From: CAYLGY01 sp964383325
Lineage (GTDB): Bacteria; Pseudomonadota; Alphaproteobacteria; Rhizobiales; Rhizobiaceae
DNA: 27,449 nt
Assembly (NCBI GenBank): GCA_964383325.1
Contig: CAYLGY010000036.1
Coordinates: 1 to 27,449 of the forward strand
Direction of reading: 5' to 3'
Shown: one piece after another, positions 1 to 7,409 of the stretch
How the letters are laid out: every line of letters begins with the position of its first letter
How positions within the stretch are numbered: position 1 is the first letter of the stretch
Notes under the pieces: generated by a model
The model's database searches: none
What the model saw: the letters and a program-made list of their open reading frames with translations, nothing else
What the model was told of the DNA's origin: nothing
Program-made: the position numbers and the translations under genes

Positions 1-47
1 CGTTCGGGACGAGGGGGTCGCAGGTTCAAATCCTGCCACTCCGACCA
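1..47 (+). tRNA. tRNA-Pro(CGG), 3' part only
   Basis: The window opens inside a tRNA. Bases 3-9 form a 7-nt anticodon loop (TTCGGGA) with U33, anticodon CGG and G37, followed by the 3' anticodon stem at 10-14. The T arm is perfect (20-24 paired with 32-36, loop TTCAAAT), then come the 3' acceptor strand 37-43, discriminator A and an encoded CCA at 45-47. Anticodon CGG with G37 identifies tRNA-Pro. The 5' half, with the D arm, lies outside the window. Confidence 0.95.
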
Positions 48-175
48 GATAAATTTACCAATGAAATCAAAATCTTGGCGAGCGATGCGGGCAAACCGGA
101 GCGAGTCGGCTTGCCGATCCGCAGCGGGAGCGGTCAGAATCGGTTTCTTGCGATTCTGTCGTGCCGCTCTCGGCA

Positions 176-201
176 GGAACAAAATCGGCGCCGCGAAGGT
201 T
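176..201 (+). promoter_or_regulatory. EcfG-type general-stress promoter
   Basis: GGAAC at 176-180 and GGTT at 198-201 are separated by 17 bases. This fits the alphaproteobacterial EcfG (general stress response sigma) pattern of GGAAC, 16-17 bases, then CGTT or a close variant. It lies about 30 bases upstream of the DUF892 gene, a family often under general-stress control. The rest of the 48-230 gap shows nothing else that I recognise. Confidence 0.6.
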
Positions 202-230
202 AAGGATGGGTAATCATCAAGGAGTACCCA

Positions 231-740
231 ATGTCCGAAGCACGTGAATGGCTCATACAGTGGGCGCGGGATGCGCATGCGATGGAAGAGCAAGCCATCA
301 CCATGCTGACTGGTCAGGCAAGCCGGCTTGAGCATTATCCGCAGGTCAAGGCCAGAATCGAAAGCCATCTGGAGGAAACGCGCGCCCAGGCCGAGCGACT
401 GGCGCAGTATCTGGAGCGGACCGGCAAGGGAAGCTCGACGCTGAAGGATTTCGGCGGCAAGCTCGCGGCAATGGGTCAGGCTGCCAGCGGCTTCTTCGCC
501 GGCGACGAGGTCATGAAGGGCGCGCTCGCAGGCTACACGTTCGAACAAATGGAAATCGCGTCCTATACAATCCTGATTGCAGCCGCCGAAGCACTTGGCG
601 AAGAGGAGCTGGTCGCGATCGCACGCCAGAATCTTGCCGAGGAACAGGCGATGGCGGAATGGCTGGCAAGCCAGGCGCCAGTGCTGACAACGACATTTCT
701 TGCCAGGGCCGACGCCGACAGCGAGATGGCGAAGCGGTGA
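231..740 (+). CDS. Ferritin-like DUF892 (YciE/YciF-type) protein
   Basis: The 169-aa product is almost entirely helical and has the DUF892 pattern of a four-helix ferritin-like bundle. Candidate metal-binding acidic and histidine residues recur in the helices: the AHAMEEQ stretch near residue 15, the SHLEETRAQAE stretch near 45, FEQMEIASY near 104 and LAEEQAMAEW near 135. Members are stress-induced in enterobacteria and alphaproteobacteria, but their chemistry is unsettled. The start is supported by AAGGAG just upstream. The gene stands alone and is probably driven by the EcfG-like promoter at 176-201, which suggests a role in general stress or desiccation. Confidence 0.88.
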   Translation: MSEAREWLIQWARDAHAMEEQAITMLTGQASRLEHYPQVKARIESHLEETRAQAERLAQYLERTGKGSSTLKDFGGKLAAMGQAASGFFAGDEVMKGALAGYTFEQMEIASYTILIAAAEALGEEELVAIARQNLAEEQAMAEWLASQAPVLTTTFLARADADSEMAKR

Positions 741-889
741 TCCCATACGTCGCAGGCGTTCCAGCATATACAGTTCATGCTATGGTCAAATTGCCCCTTT
801 ATCGGAGCATGTCCCTGGCAGACGGAGAGATCGGGACTTGAGCTTGACCGAATGGTCCAGGCCCCGGAACCCGGACGGAGCAATTTCGA

Positions 890-1627
890 ATGAGATATGT
901 CCTTGCTGCCTTCTGCGGTATGATCGTCACCCTGATCGTCTTTGCTGCGGGTGTTGCCTTTTCGCTCGCCTACCTTGCCGCAGACCGTCCGGCGCAGCTC
1001 GCCAAGGAGCCAGCCCTCGAATTTCCGTTCGAGCCGGTCCGGATACGTTCGGGTGATGCGAGCCGGTCGGATGAGACCCGACCATCTGCCAAGGCGAGTT
1101 CGGCCGAATTGCTGGAAGTCAGTTCTTCAGATCCTGCGTCCACAACAGCATCCCTGGCAGATGTGGGTAAGCAGAATGAGGCGGCGCAGGCCAGCGGGGC
1201 ATCATTCGAGCCCGCGGAAGAAACCGCCCCTTCGGCCACCCGGGATCCCCGGCATGTTGCCTGGTGCCGCGATCGATACCGCTCCTACCAGGTCGAGACG
1301 AATTCCTACCGTCCCTATAGTGGCGGTCTGCGCGAATGCGTATCGCCCTATTCGAACCCGGATATCGACACGGAAGCGGAGACAGCGGCGCTGGAACCAG
1401 CAAGCGAGCCGCAATTCATCGATGGTTCCCACTATCCCGATTACGAGCCTGTACCTGCCGGACGATGGTCCGCCACCCGCAATGGACTTCGCCGCACTGC
1501 CGGACCTGTGCGGGGTGCCACCGAGAGCGACCATATAGCCGATTGTTTCGCACGCTATCGTTCCTATCGCCCGGCAGACAATACCTACCAGCCTTTTGGT
1601 GGTGGCCCGCGGCGACAGTGCAGATAA
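890..1627 (+). CDS. Membrane-anchored protein with two BA14K-like domains
   Basis: The 245-aa protein starts with one hydrophobic segment (about residues 4-29), an uncleaved anchor or signal, followed by a long Ser/Ala/Glu-rich linker. Two copies of the BA14K-like signature follow, near residues 121-153 (WCRDRYRSY, later a YRPY stretch and a Cys) and 214-245 (DCFARYRSYRPADNTYQP, ending in RRQC). Each copy keeps two cysteines that could form a disulphide. BA14K-like proteins occur mainly in Rhizobiales; the founding Brucella protein is an immunoreactive surface protein. Function is unknown. Two domains in one chain is less usual than one. The start has a GGAG about 11 bases upstream, so it is reasonable but not proven. 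Confidence 0.75.
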   Translation: MRYVLAAFCGMIVTLIVFAAGVAFSLAYLAADRPAQLAKEPALEFPFEPVRIRSGDASRSDETRPSAKASSAELLEVSSSDPASTTASLADVGKQNEAAQASGASFEPAEETAPSATRDPRHVAWCRDRYRSYQVETNSYRPYSGGLRECVSPYSNPDIDTEAETAALEPASEPQFIDGSHYPDYEPVPAGRWSATRNGLRRTAGPVRGATESDHIADCFARYRSYRPADNTYQPFGGGPRRQCR

Positions 1628-1680
1628 CTGGCACAGCAATCCGCATGGACCTGACGACGGTTTCCCTGCAGGATCATCGA

Positions 1681-2316
1681 ATGTGCAATCTGTATAATCT
1701 CACCACCAATCAGGAGGCCATGCGCCGGCTGTTCGCAATTGCCCGGGACCATTCGGGCAATCTGGAGCCTTCGCGGGATGTATATCCGGACCAGCCCGCG
1801 CCGGTCATTCGCCTCGGCGCAGATGGCGGGCGCGAGCTTGCACCGCTGGTATGGGGCATGCCTTCGCCAGCCGCCAGGGGAAAGCCCGATACCGGCATTA
1901 CCAATGTGCGCAACACGGCTTCGCCCTGGTGGCGCAAATGGCTGGCACCGCGGCATCGCTGCCTCATCCCCTTCACCCGCTTCTGCGAATGGGAACAGAC
2001 ATATCCCCGAAAGACCCAGCGCTGGTTCGCCGTGTCGGAGATCGAGAGTTCACTCGCCGCCTTCGCCGGTATCTGGACCGAGTGGACCGGGATCCGCGGG
2101 TCGCCGCGCAATCCACGCCCCGGACGACATGAACTCTTCAGCATGCTCACTTGTGAACCGAACGCAATCGTACGCCCGATCCATGAAAAAGCCATGCCCG
2201 TCATTCTCACCGAGCCGGAAGAGTTCGAGGCGTGGTTGACTGCGCCATGGCCAGAAGCGCAACATTTGCAGCGCCCGCTTGCCGACGAGAAATTGCGCTT
2301 GCTGCCGGTCGCCTGA
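1681..2316 (+). CDS. SRAP/HMCES-type DNA-protein crosslink protein (YedK family)
   Basis: The 211-aa protein has the full SRAP signature: Cys2 directly after the initiator Met, Asn75 (in TNVRNT), Glu103 (in FCEW) and His168 (in IHEKAMP). In this family Cys2 forms a thiazolidine crosslink with abasic sites in single-stranded DNA, shielding them from breakage. The reading frame stays open far upstream, but the start must be 1681 because the mature protein needs Cys at position 2. It follows the BA14K-like gene by about 50 bases on the same strand; I see no functional link. Family call is firm. Confidence 0.93.
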   Translation: MCNLYNLTTNQEAMRRLFAIARDHSGNLEPSRDVYPDQPAPVIRLGADGGRELAPLVWGMPSPAARGKPDTGITNVRNTASPWWRKWLAPRHRCLIPFTRFCEWEQTYPRKTQRWFAVSEIESSLAAFAGIWTEWTGIRGSPRNPRPGRHELFSMLTCEPNAIVRPIHEKAMPVILTEPEEFEAWLTAPWPEAQHLQRPLADEKLRLLPVA

Positions 2317-2417
2317 AGGCATGGCTGGCTTGGTTGCGAGCGGCAAACAATTTGGAATGGAAGAGTTGTAAGGCAATTTCCGATGAGAGAGGATTGGGTC
2401 GCAGGAACCGGAGCGCA

Positions 2418-2442
2418 GCCCGCCCGGCATCGCCGGACGGGC
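2418..2442. terminator. GC-rich hairpin between converging genes
   Basis: An 11-bp stem (2418-2428 with 2432-2442, one G-T pair) closes a 3-base loop in the gap between the SRAP gene (+) and the small gene at 2466-2621 (-). The position suits a bidirectional terminator. There is no clear T run on either side, so intrinsic termination is uncertain. Confidence 0.4.
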
Positions 2443-2465
2443 CTCAGGGTTATCTTGACAGGTTT

Positions 2466-2621
2466 TCAGCGTTTGTCGCGACGCTCACTCTGCTGCGAGC
2501 CGGACTTTTCCTGATTCTGCTGGCCGGGGGCTGCCCGTTTCACATCCTCATTCTGCCTGTCTTGCTGGCCGTGCTGGCCCTGCTTGCCCTGCTGGTCGCG
2601 ATTTCCACCTTGGGTCGGCAT
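2466..2621 (-). CDS. Very small, Gln/Lys/Arg-rich hydrophilic protein
   Basis: The 51-aa product is extremely polar (repeated QQ, GQ, KR and DR pairs) with no hydrophobic core, so it is probably disordered. It resembles small glycine/glutamine-rich stress-induced proteins in composition, but I cannot assign a family. I chose the Met at 2621 because AAGGAG lies 7 bases upstream; an in-frame Met 42 bases further upstream has no comparable ribosome site. Composition alone cannot exclude a chance frame, but the strong ribosome site makes a real gene likely. Confidence 0.5.
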   Translation of the reverse strand: MPTQGGNRDQQGKQGQHGQQDRQNEDVKRAAPGQQNQEKSGSQQSERRDKR

Positions 2622-2811
2622 TGTCTTCTCCTTTGCTGGCCCAGGCACCTTGCCCGGGACCACCTAATCCCTCCTCACATGCAAAGTTCCGTCACGAATG
2701 ATTACAGGCGCCGGTCCCCGAAATTTTTCCCTTGTATAAAAGCCCGTGAATTCCCATTCTTGTGGGCAGCGTACATGCAACGTCATGGTGATGGTAACAG
2801 GGAGCATGACC

Positions 2812-2994
2812 ATGCAGATCGAGATCAGCCTGACCGACGATGAAGCAAGCGCGCTGAAAGAATTTGGCCAGAAAATGGGCGCCGAGTTGCCCGACGCAGC
2901 CAAGACCGCCATCCGCGACTGGCTGATTGAACGGGGATATCTGAAACGCATTTCGGCCCAACCGAGCCTCGGTAGCGCAATCGCGGGCGAGTAA
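2812..2994 (+). CDS. Small hypothetical protein, possibly ribbon-helix-helix-like
   Basis: This is a 60-aa protein with a short beta-like start (MQIEISLTDDEA), an amphipathic helix and a second helix ending DWLIERGYL. The order short strand, helix, helix is reminiscent of ribbon-helix-helix DNA-binding proteins, but I recognise no specific family and see no toxin partner. The Met at 2812 is preferred over that at 2806 because GGGAG at 2800-2804 is spaced better for it. It lies upstream of the rcnB-like gene on the same strand, separated by a striking inverted repeat. Confidence 0.55.
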   Translation: MQIEISLTDDEASALKEFGQKMGAELPDAAKTAIRDWLIERGYLKRISAQPSLGSAIAGE

Positions 2995-3037
2995 GTGTAG
3001 GCGCGCCTCGCCGGTATCAGGCTTCCATTTCGCACGA

Positions 3038-3069
3038 AATGCTGAATTACAAAAATGTAATTCAGCATT
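3038..3069. repeat. Perfect 13-bp inverted repeat, candidate operator
   Basis: Arms 3038-3050 and 3057-3069 are perfectly complementary around a 6-base spacer (AAAAAT). The arms are AT-rich and no T run follows, so a classic terminator is unlikely. A second, looser pair (TTTCGCA near 3028 and TGCGAAA near 3083) flanks it. It sits 60-90 bases before the rcnB-like start, a suitable place for a regulator-binding site or the end of the upstream small gene. Confidence 0.6.
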
Positions 3070-3127
3070 CAGTTTCGGTTCATGCGAAATTTTCTACGCT
3101 CCTTATGGTTACACGAGGAGTTAGACA

Positions 3128-3481
3128 ATGTTCAAACGCACAATACTTATTGCTACTGCAATTTCCATGCTTGCCGCGCCCATGGCACAGGCACAGCAAC
3201 GTCCTGACGGCCCGCGCCATGGCCATCAGCATGCCCAGAACTACAAGCAGGGCAAACAGTTCGGCAAGCATCAACACCTGACGAAGAAGGCTCCGAAGCG
3301 CCATGCATGGAAGCGCGGGCAGAAGGTTCCGAACTGGCACCGCCAGTATCAGGTGCGGGATTTCCACCGCCACGGGCTGAAGCGACCCGGTTACGGCCAG
3401 CATTGGGTGAAGATCGGCAATGAATATCTGCTGATCAGCATCGCCACCGGCATCATACTCGGCATGGCGGCGGCGCGCTGA
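3128..3481 (+). CDS. RcnB-family periplasmic protein
   Basis: The 117-aa protein has a clear signal peptide (MFKRT, hydrophobic stretch, AQA before Gln-23) and a mature part rich in His, Lys and Gln. The C-terminal half follows the RcnB pattern: a W-x-R-G-Q motif, V-x-D-F, a Pro-Gly pair, W-V and a final LLISIATGII segment. Enterobacterial RcnB is a periplasmic protein that affects nickel and cobalt homeostasis; most alphaproteobacterial homologues are untested. AGGAG lies 8 bases before the start. No efflux pump gene is adjacent, so metal export cannot be inferred from context. The upstream inverted repeat may regulate it. Confidence 0.8.
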   Translation: MFKRTILIATAISMLAAPMAQAQQRPDGPRHGHQHAQNYKQGKQFGKHQHLTKKAPKRHAWKRGQKVPNWHRQYQVRDFHRHGLKRPGYGQHWVKIGNEYLLISIATGIILGMAAAR

Positions 3482-3487
3482 ACAGAA

Positions 3488-3513
3488 GGGCGGGGTCCCC
3501 CCGGTCCCCGCCC
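3488..3513. terminator. GC-rich hairpin between rcnB-like and HExxH genes
   Basis: An 8-bp perfect GC stem (3488-3495 with 3506-3513) with a 10-base loop lies 7 bases after the rcnB-like stop and 20 bases from the converging gene. It probably terminates one or both. There is no long T run. Confidence 0.5.
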
Positions 3514-3533
3514 TCCCCTGCCCGGCCTGCAGA

Positions 3534-3986
3534 TCACATATACGAGGCAGTCTCGCACATGGTCAGCAGGCGATAGGCAAGCTTGTTGATCCCCATGGTC
3601 TCGAACGCATCCAACCCTGCCGCCTCGAGCCACGCGATCTGCGCGTCATAGGCAGGCTTTTCGATCTCGCTGCCCGAACAGGCCACGGTCGACGGGGTGA
3701 TCCCGGCCTCTGCCTGAAGGTGGTGCACGATTTCATGCACAAGCATCGACACGTCGTAGATGCTCTTTTCCGACCAGCTGTCCGGTAGTATCATCCGCGA
3801 ATCACGCGGATCATAGATGGCCTGAATTCGCATTGCAGAATCCTGGCAGTTCTTGTTGGCATCATCATAATAGATCCGCTCGATCTGACATTGGTCCGCG
3901 ATCTGGATTTCGGGCAGTTCTTCTGCCGGCGGAAGTCCAGTCTGCGCGGACGCCCAGATCATGAGCGCCTGCAGTAGTTGTTCCAT
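3534..3986 (-). CDS. Putative zinc-metallopeptidase-like protein (DUF6647-like)
   Basis: The 150-aa protein carries HEIVHH at residues 84-89, an HExxH zinc-binding motif inside a predicted helix, in the setting MLVHEIVHHLQ. Four cysteines (about residues 33, 47, 108 and 143) could form disulphides, which would suit an exported protein. The N-terminus is only mildly hydrophobic, with no clear cleavage site. It resembles the DUF6647 family of alphaproteobacteria; peptidase activity is not established. A G-rich ribosome site (GGGGGG) precedes the start. It is divergent from cysQ and converges on the rcnB-like gene. Confidence 0.7.
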   Translation of the reverse strand: MEQLLQALMIWASAQTGLPPAEELPEIQIADQCQIERIYYDDANKNCQDSAMRIQAIYDPRDSRMILPDSWSEKSIYDVSMLVHEIVHHLQAEAGITPSTVACSGSEIEKPAYDAQIAWLEAAGLDAFETMGINKLAYRLLTMCETASYM

Positions 3987-4208
3987 TCTTGCCCCCCATT
4001 TCCTACGTGCATACCAAAATTAGCGCATTCGGCGAATAAAAGAGTCTTATAAAGCACTCGAAATCGATTTTTTCCGGCATTGGCGACGCTGGGAGCCGAG
4101 CGCATTTCGGCAGTCTGAAACTCCTTGCGTAAGGCCCGGGAGCTTGGCAATGAGGCGGGGTATGGCGCATTCGGGCGCCGATGACGCAAGAATGAGGTGA
4201 AGCATTCA
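3987..4208. other. Intergenic divergent promoter region
   Basis: This 222-base gap separates the divergent HExxH gene and cysQ and should hold both promoters. It is AT-rich near 4010-4075. I see no confident -35/-10 pair; a small GGCGC/GCGCC hairpin lies near 4164-4179. Confidence 0.4.
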
Positions 4209-5138
4209 ATGCAATTGCAGGCAAAACTGGATTCGACCGGCATTGAATGTCTGCGGGAACTCTTCGAGGAGCTGGCCCTTGAAGCCGGCCGCATCATACT
4301 CGACCTTCGCGCACGCGGCATCGAGGCGCGTGCCAAGGCCGATGCCTCGCCAGTGACCGAAGCCGACATCCAGGCGGAAAGACTCATTTGCGCCGGCCTC
4401 GCCCGACATTTTCCCGCCATTCCGATCATTGCCGAGGAATCAGCGGCGGCCAGTCGCCTTCCAGCCAATGCCGGCGCCCAGTTCGTGCTGATCGACCCGC
4501 TCGACGGCACGCGTGAGTTTATTGCAGGTCGCGACGAATACACGGTCAATCTCGCCCTTGTGCAGGCAGGCCAGCCTGTGATGGGCGTCATCCTGGCGCC
4601 GGCCCACGGCCTGCTCTATAGCGGACGCTCCGGCCTCGCCGAAAGGATCCGCATCGACCCCGATGGCAAGCCCGGTCCGAGGGAGCCGATCCGTGTTGCG
4701 CCGATGCGTACCCCGCTCCGGATCCTTGCGAGCCGCTCGCACAGGACAGCGGAGACGGACGCATTTCTGCAGCGCTTTGCCGATGCCGAAATTGTCGCCG
4801 CCGGATCATCGCTGAAATTCTGCCGATTGGCAGAGGGAAACGCCGACCTCTACCCACGATTCGGGCCGACCATGCAGTGGGACACTGCCGCCGGCGACGC
4901 AATCTTGCGGGCCGCGGGCGGCATGACCTGTGGCCTCGATGGCTTGCCGCTGCTCTATGGCAAGAGCGACCGTCGAAATCTGTCAATAGGCGGGGCTCCC
5001 TCCGCAATGCCGCAGACCGGCAAGAACGCAGCCGGGGTCAGTCATTGCTTCTCCAATCCGCATTTCATTGCCTGTGCTGCGCCGGGCTGGTTTGAGGCTT
5101 ATCCTGAATTCTTCCCGGCATCAGCTGCACGACGCTGA
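4209..5138 (+). CDS. cysQ: CysQ-type 3'(2'),5'-bisphosphate nucleotidase
   Basis: The 309-aa protein belongs to the inositol monophosphatase superfamily. Its metal-binding motifs are intact: Glu76-Glu77-Ser, DPLDGT at 96-101 and WDTAAGD at 224-230. CysQ enzymes hydrolyse 3'-phosphoadenosine 5'-phosphate (PAP) to AMP, clearing an inhibitory by-product of sulfate assimilation. I chose ATG 4209 over the in-frame GTG 4197 because AGGTGA at 4195-4200 is well placed for it. Between LLYGKS and FSNPHFIA near the C-terminus, where the family normally runs almost directly, there are about 27 extra residues that look like an in-frame insertion. No sulfate genes are adjacent. Other superfamily phosphatases cannot be fully excluded. 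Confidence 0.88.
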   Translation: MQLQAKLDSTGIECLRELFEELALEAGRIILDLRARGIEARAKADASPVTEADIQAERLICAGLARHFPAIPIIAEESAAASRLPANAGAQFVLIDPLDGTREFIAGRDEYTVNLALVQAGQPVMGVILAPAHGLLYSGRSGLAERIRIDPDGKPGPREPIRVAPMRTPLRILASRSHRTAETDAFLQRFADAEIVAAGSSLKFCRLAEGNADLYPRFGPTMQWDTAAGDAILRAAGGMTCGLDGLPLLYGKSDRRNLSIGGAPSAMPQTGKNAAGVSHCFSNPHFIACAAPGWFEAYPEFFPASAARR

Positions 5139-5362
5139 CCGCCGGAAAGTGCGGCCCAGCCTAATGACCAGAGCCGACCTGTTTCCCCGATACGCAAGTG
5201 ACAAGGCACTCGCGTCCTCCTGCGCAGCGGTCCGTCAACGCTCTGTCGCGCAATCCTGCCCGTGATGGCAGAACGGCTTTGGCGCTTGCCGCCTCTCAGA
5301 GCCGAACTTGAGGATTCGGGCAGCTTTTCGAGAACAACCAAAGATGGAACAGTAAATGGCGA
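5139..5362. other. Intergenic, no gene seen
   Basis: I find no supported gene between cysQ and the hairpin at 5363. Short open frames here have no ribosome sites or recognisable product. This marks the left edge of the lower-GC segment. Confidence 0.5.
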
Positions 5363-5389
5363 GCGAGTTCCCAACTAGAGGGAACTCGC
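5363..5389 (-). terminator. Hairpin after the 589-aa gene
   Basis: A perfect 10-bp stem (5363-5372 with 5380-5389) with a 7-base loop lies 15 bases after the stop of the minus-strand gene that ends at 5405. On that strand only a mildly T-rich stretch follows (CATTTACTGTT). Confidence 0.55.
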
Positions 5390-5404
5390 CCAGCCCGACC
5401 TATC

Positions 5405-7174
5405 TCACTGCCAGTTCCGGATCTCAAGGCTGCTATAGGTACTGCGAATATGCTCCATCTCGATGACAGTCAGCGAATATTGCATTTCCCTCAGGTAATA
5501 ATCCAGATCGACATTGTCCCGGACATAGACCATGGAGTGCTCCAGAACGAAGCTCGGGATCGTGTCGAGTTCGTAGAGAGTTCCCTGGCTTCTGGTCGGA
5601 TTCTTCTGACTCTTGGCCAGGAGGTCTTCCTGGAGCAGGTCAAAGCAGGTCTGACGCAAGGCAGCCATCAGATCGCGCGACACCATCCGCTCGATCTCGT
5701 TCCTGAATGGCCCTTCAGAACCCGCGATCACCCCATCAAGGATCTTTCGCGCCTCCGCGCTGAACTGCGCCCGCTCATCTTCCGGCAGATCCTCATTTCC
5801 TCTGAAGGCATTGTGGATCAGGTCTCGGAATACTCCCTGCCGAAGCTCAAAAATTTCTGTCGTCAGCAGAGTTGCCTCCAGATCCGCAGCCCACACTTGC
5901 GCGCGAGGATATGTTTTCTCAATTGGAACTTGCTGAATATCGTTCGTACTTGAATCTTCTTTGACAAGGCTCTCCGACTTTACATTCAGATTTTCTTGAA
6001 ACCCCTGCTTCTTATCAACAACTTCTTCTTCTGTTTTGTTATCATCGGAAGGCACTACGCCATCCCCAAGCGTGGGCATGTCCTTCAACACGATCTCATC
6101 ATCATCTTCATCAATGTCGATTTGCTGGATGACTCCATCATTCTGGACAATTTTATTCTCTTGCCATGATTGTGGTAATGGTTCTTCTTTAATAAGACTT
6201 GCTTGAATGGCTTGCTGTAATTGCCATTCCTCAATTTCATCCTTATTTATCTCAATAAATACGCATTCCGGCAGCTCCCGATACAGCCCCGAACCAAAGG
6301 ATCTGATCTGCTCGTCCGGATCCCTCATGAGTTCGTCAATGCGCTCCATATATGCCCGACGAAGCGCCGCGTCCCCATCCATCATATTGTTTAAGACACC
6401 CGGAAGAATATCCCAGACCTCTCCGCCGTCCTTGATAAACTGGGAAAGATCCGGAGAAACGACACCCTCCTGCTTGATGAGTTTGATTTTTTCGTGCTTC
6501 ACAACTGGATCTGTGACGTCCACGACGGTAGGCGAAACCTGCACAGTCTGGGAAAGCAGAGGAGGAGGCAGCTGCCTGTCGCTGACCTTGGTGGTATTGG
6601 GCGCAAGCTTGCTTCCAGCTGCCAATTGCCGCAGTGATTTCTGAATTCCGCTCGAAGAACAATCGATGGTCCGCAAACGCTGGGAATAGTTGCCATTCTT
6701 TTCAAGCGTTTTTATGTGAAAGGACATATATTGGATCTTATGCTTCAGGCTAGGATCATTTTGGGGAATCTGATCCTTTCGGGACGAAATATCTCTTGCA
6801 AGGGCAAGCTCTATGTCACAAACATCATGACCATTCGCGCTGTTCGTCAATGCAGACTGGATTCGCGTGCTCAGATAATCTGCAAGGAATCTCAGCTTTT
6901 GCGGGTCCCACTCGTAATTGAACAGATAGTGCTGGATCATCTTTCCGGCATCGCCTTGTCCCGCCGCACTGAGGGTGACAAGGCGCCGGAAAACGGCCTT
7001 TGAACTCGATTCATCCAGCCTGCCCACCAGGAAGTCCTGCACGACCTCGTCGTCAGGACTGCATTTGAAATTCTGCTCCTGGAATGTGGTCAGATGAATC
7101 TTCGGCCCGGTGTTCCACTGGGGTCCCATCGGGGTGGAGGAGAATTGCGTTGATTGCACTACGACGTCGTTCAT
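5405..7174 (-). CDS. Unrecognised 589-aa protein with UIM-like and SUMO-related motifs; candidate host-targeted effector
   Basis: I do not recognise a family. The N-terminal region (about 35-110) is a helical module containing FLVGRLDESS, a GD pair and YEWDP. The middle (185-420) is a charged, probably disordered linker. The C-terminal region (425-589) is helical. In the linker, residues 312-331 resemble a ubiquitin-interacting motif (acidic residues, then L-x-x-A-I-x-x-S-L and E-E). PTVVDVTD at 215-222 and the acidic IDIDEDDDE at 352-360 resemble SUMO-interacting motifs. Five psi-K-x-E/D sites occur at 225-228, 233-236, 328-331, 398-401 and 404-407. The Ser/Thr/Gln-rich N-terminus has no Sec signal, which would suit type III or IV secretion. 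GGAG about 9 bases upstream supports the start. GC is visibly lower than in flanking genes. The effector role is inference. Confidence 0.6.
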   Translation of the reverse strand: MNDVVVQSTQFSSTPMGPQWNTGPKIHLTTFQEQNFKCSPDDEVVQDFLVGRLDESSSKAVFRRLVTLSAAGQGDAGKMIQHYLFNYEWDPQKLRFLADYLSTRIQSALTNSANGHDVCDIELALARDISSRKDQIPQNDPSLKHKIQYMSFHIKTLEKNGNYSQRLRTIDCSSSGIQKSLRQLAAGSKLAPNTTKVSDRQLPPPLLSQTVQVSPTVVDVTDPVVKHEKIKLIKQEGVVSPDLSQFIKDGGEVWDILPGVLNNMMDGDAALRRAYMERIDELMRDPDEQIRSFGSGLYRELPECVFIEINKDEIEEWQLQQAIQASLIKEEPLPQSWQENKIVQNDGVIQQIDIDEDDDEIVLKDMPTLGDGVVPSDDNKTEEEVVDKKQGFQENLNVKSESLVKEDSSTNDIQQVPIEKTYPRAQVWAADLEATLLTTEIFELRQGVFRDLIHNAFRGNEDLPEDERAQFSAEARKILDGVIAGSEGPFRNEIERMVSRDLMAALRQTCFDLLQEDLLAKSQKNPTRSQGTLYELDTIPSFVLEHSMVYVRDNVDLDYYLREMQYSLTVIEMEHIRSTYSSLEIRNWQ

Positions 7175-7409
7175 CTAGGCGGCTCCGAATTTGCTTTCTA
7201 ACAGGCTCTTGCCATGCCACGTGACTCGCATATTTGCCGAGAGGGCGTTGTCCTGTCCGGCACAAAGGAGCAGATGTGGAGAAAAATTTTCCCGACGTCG
7301 CGATCCGCTCCAGTCCGGAATCCGGCGGGAATTGCCACTCGGGGACAACAGCCCCAACGGACGGCGCTCTTGCACCGCCCGGCCTGGCATAGTGGGGGCG
7401 TCGAGTGCT
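7175..7409. other. Intergenic between L,D-transpeptidase and 589-aa gene
   Basis: This 235-base gap lies between two minus-strand genes. A 7-bp GC stem (7358-7364 with 7375-7381) near the transpeptidase stop may end that transcript, so the two genes probably have separate promoters. I see no convincing promoter hexamers. Confidence 0.4.

Noticed and set aside
5450..5953. Open frame of 167 aa on the plus strand
   Set aside because: It is a shadow of the 589-aa gene. The minus frame is much longer and has a ribosome site and terminator hairpin.
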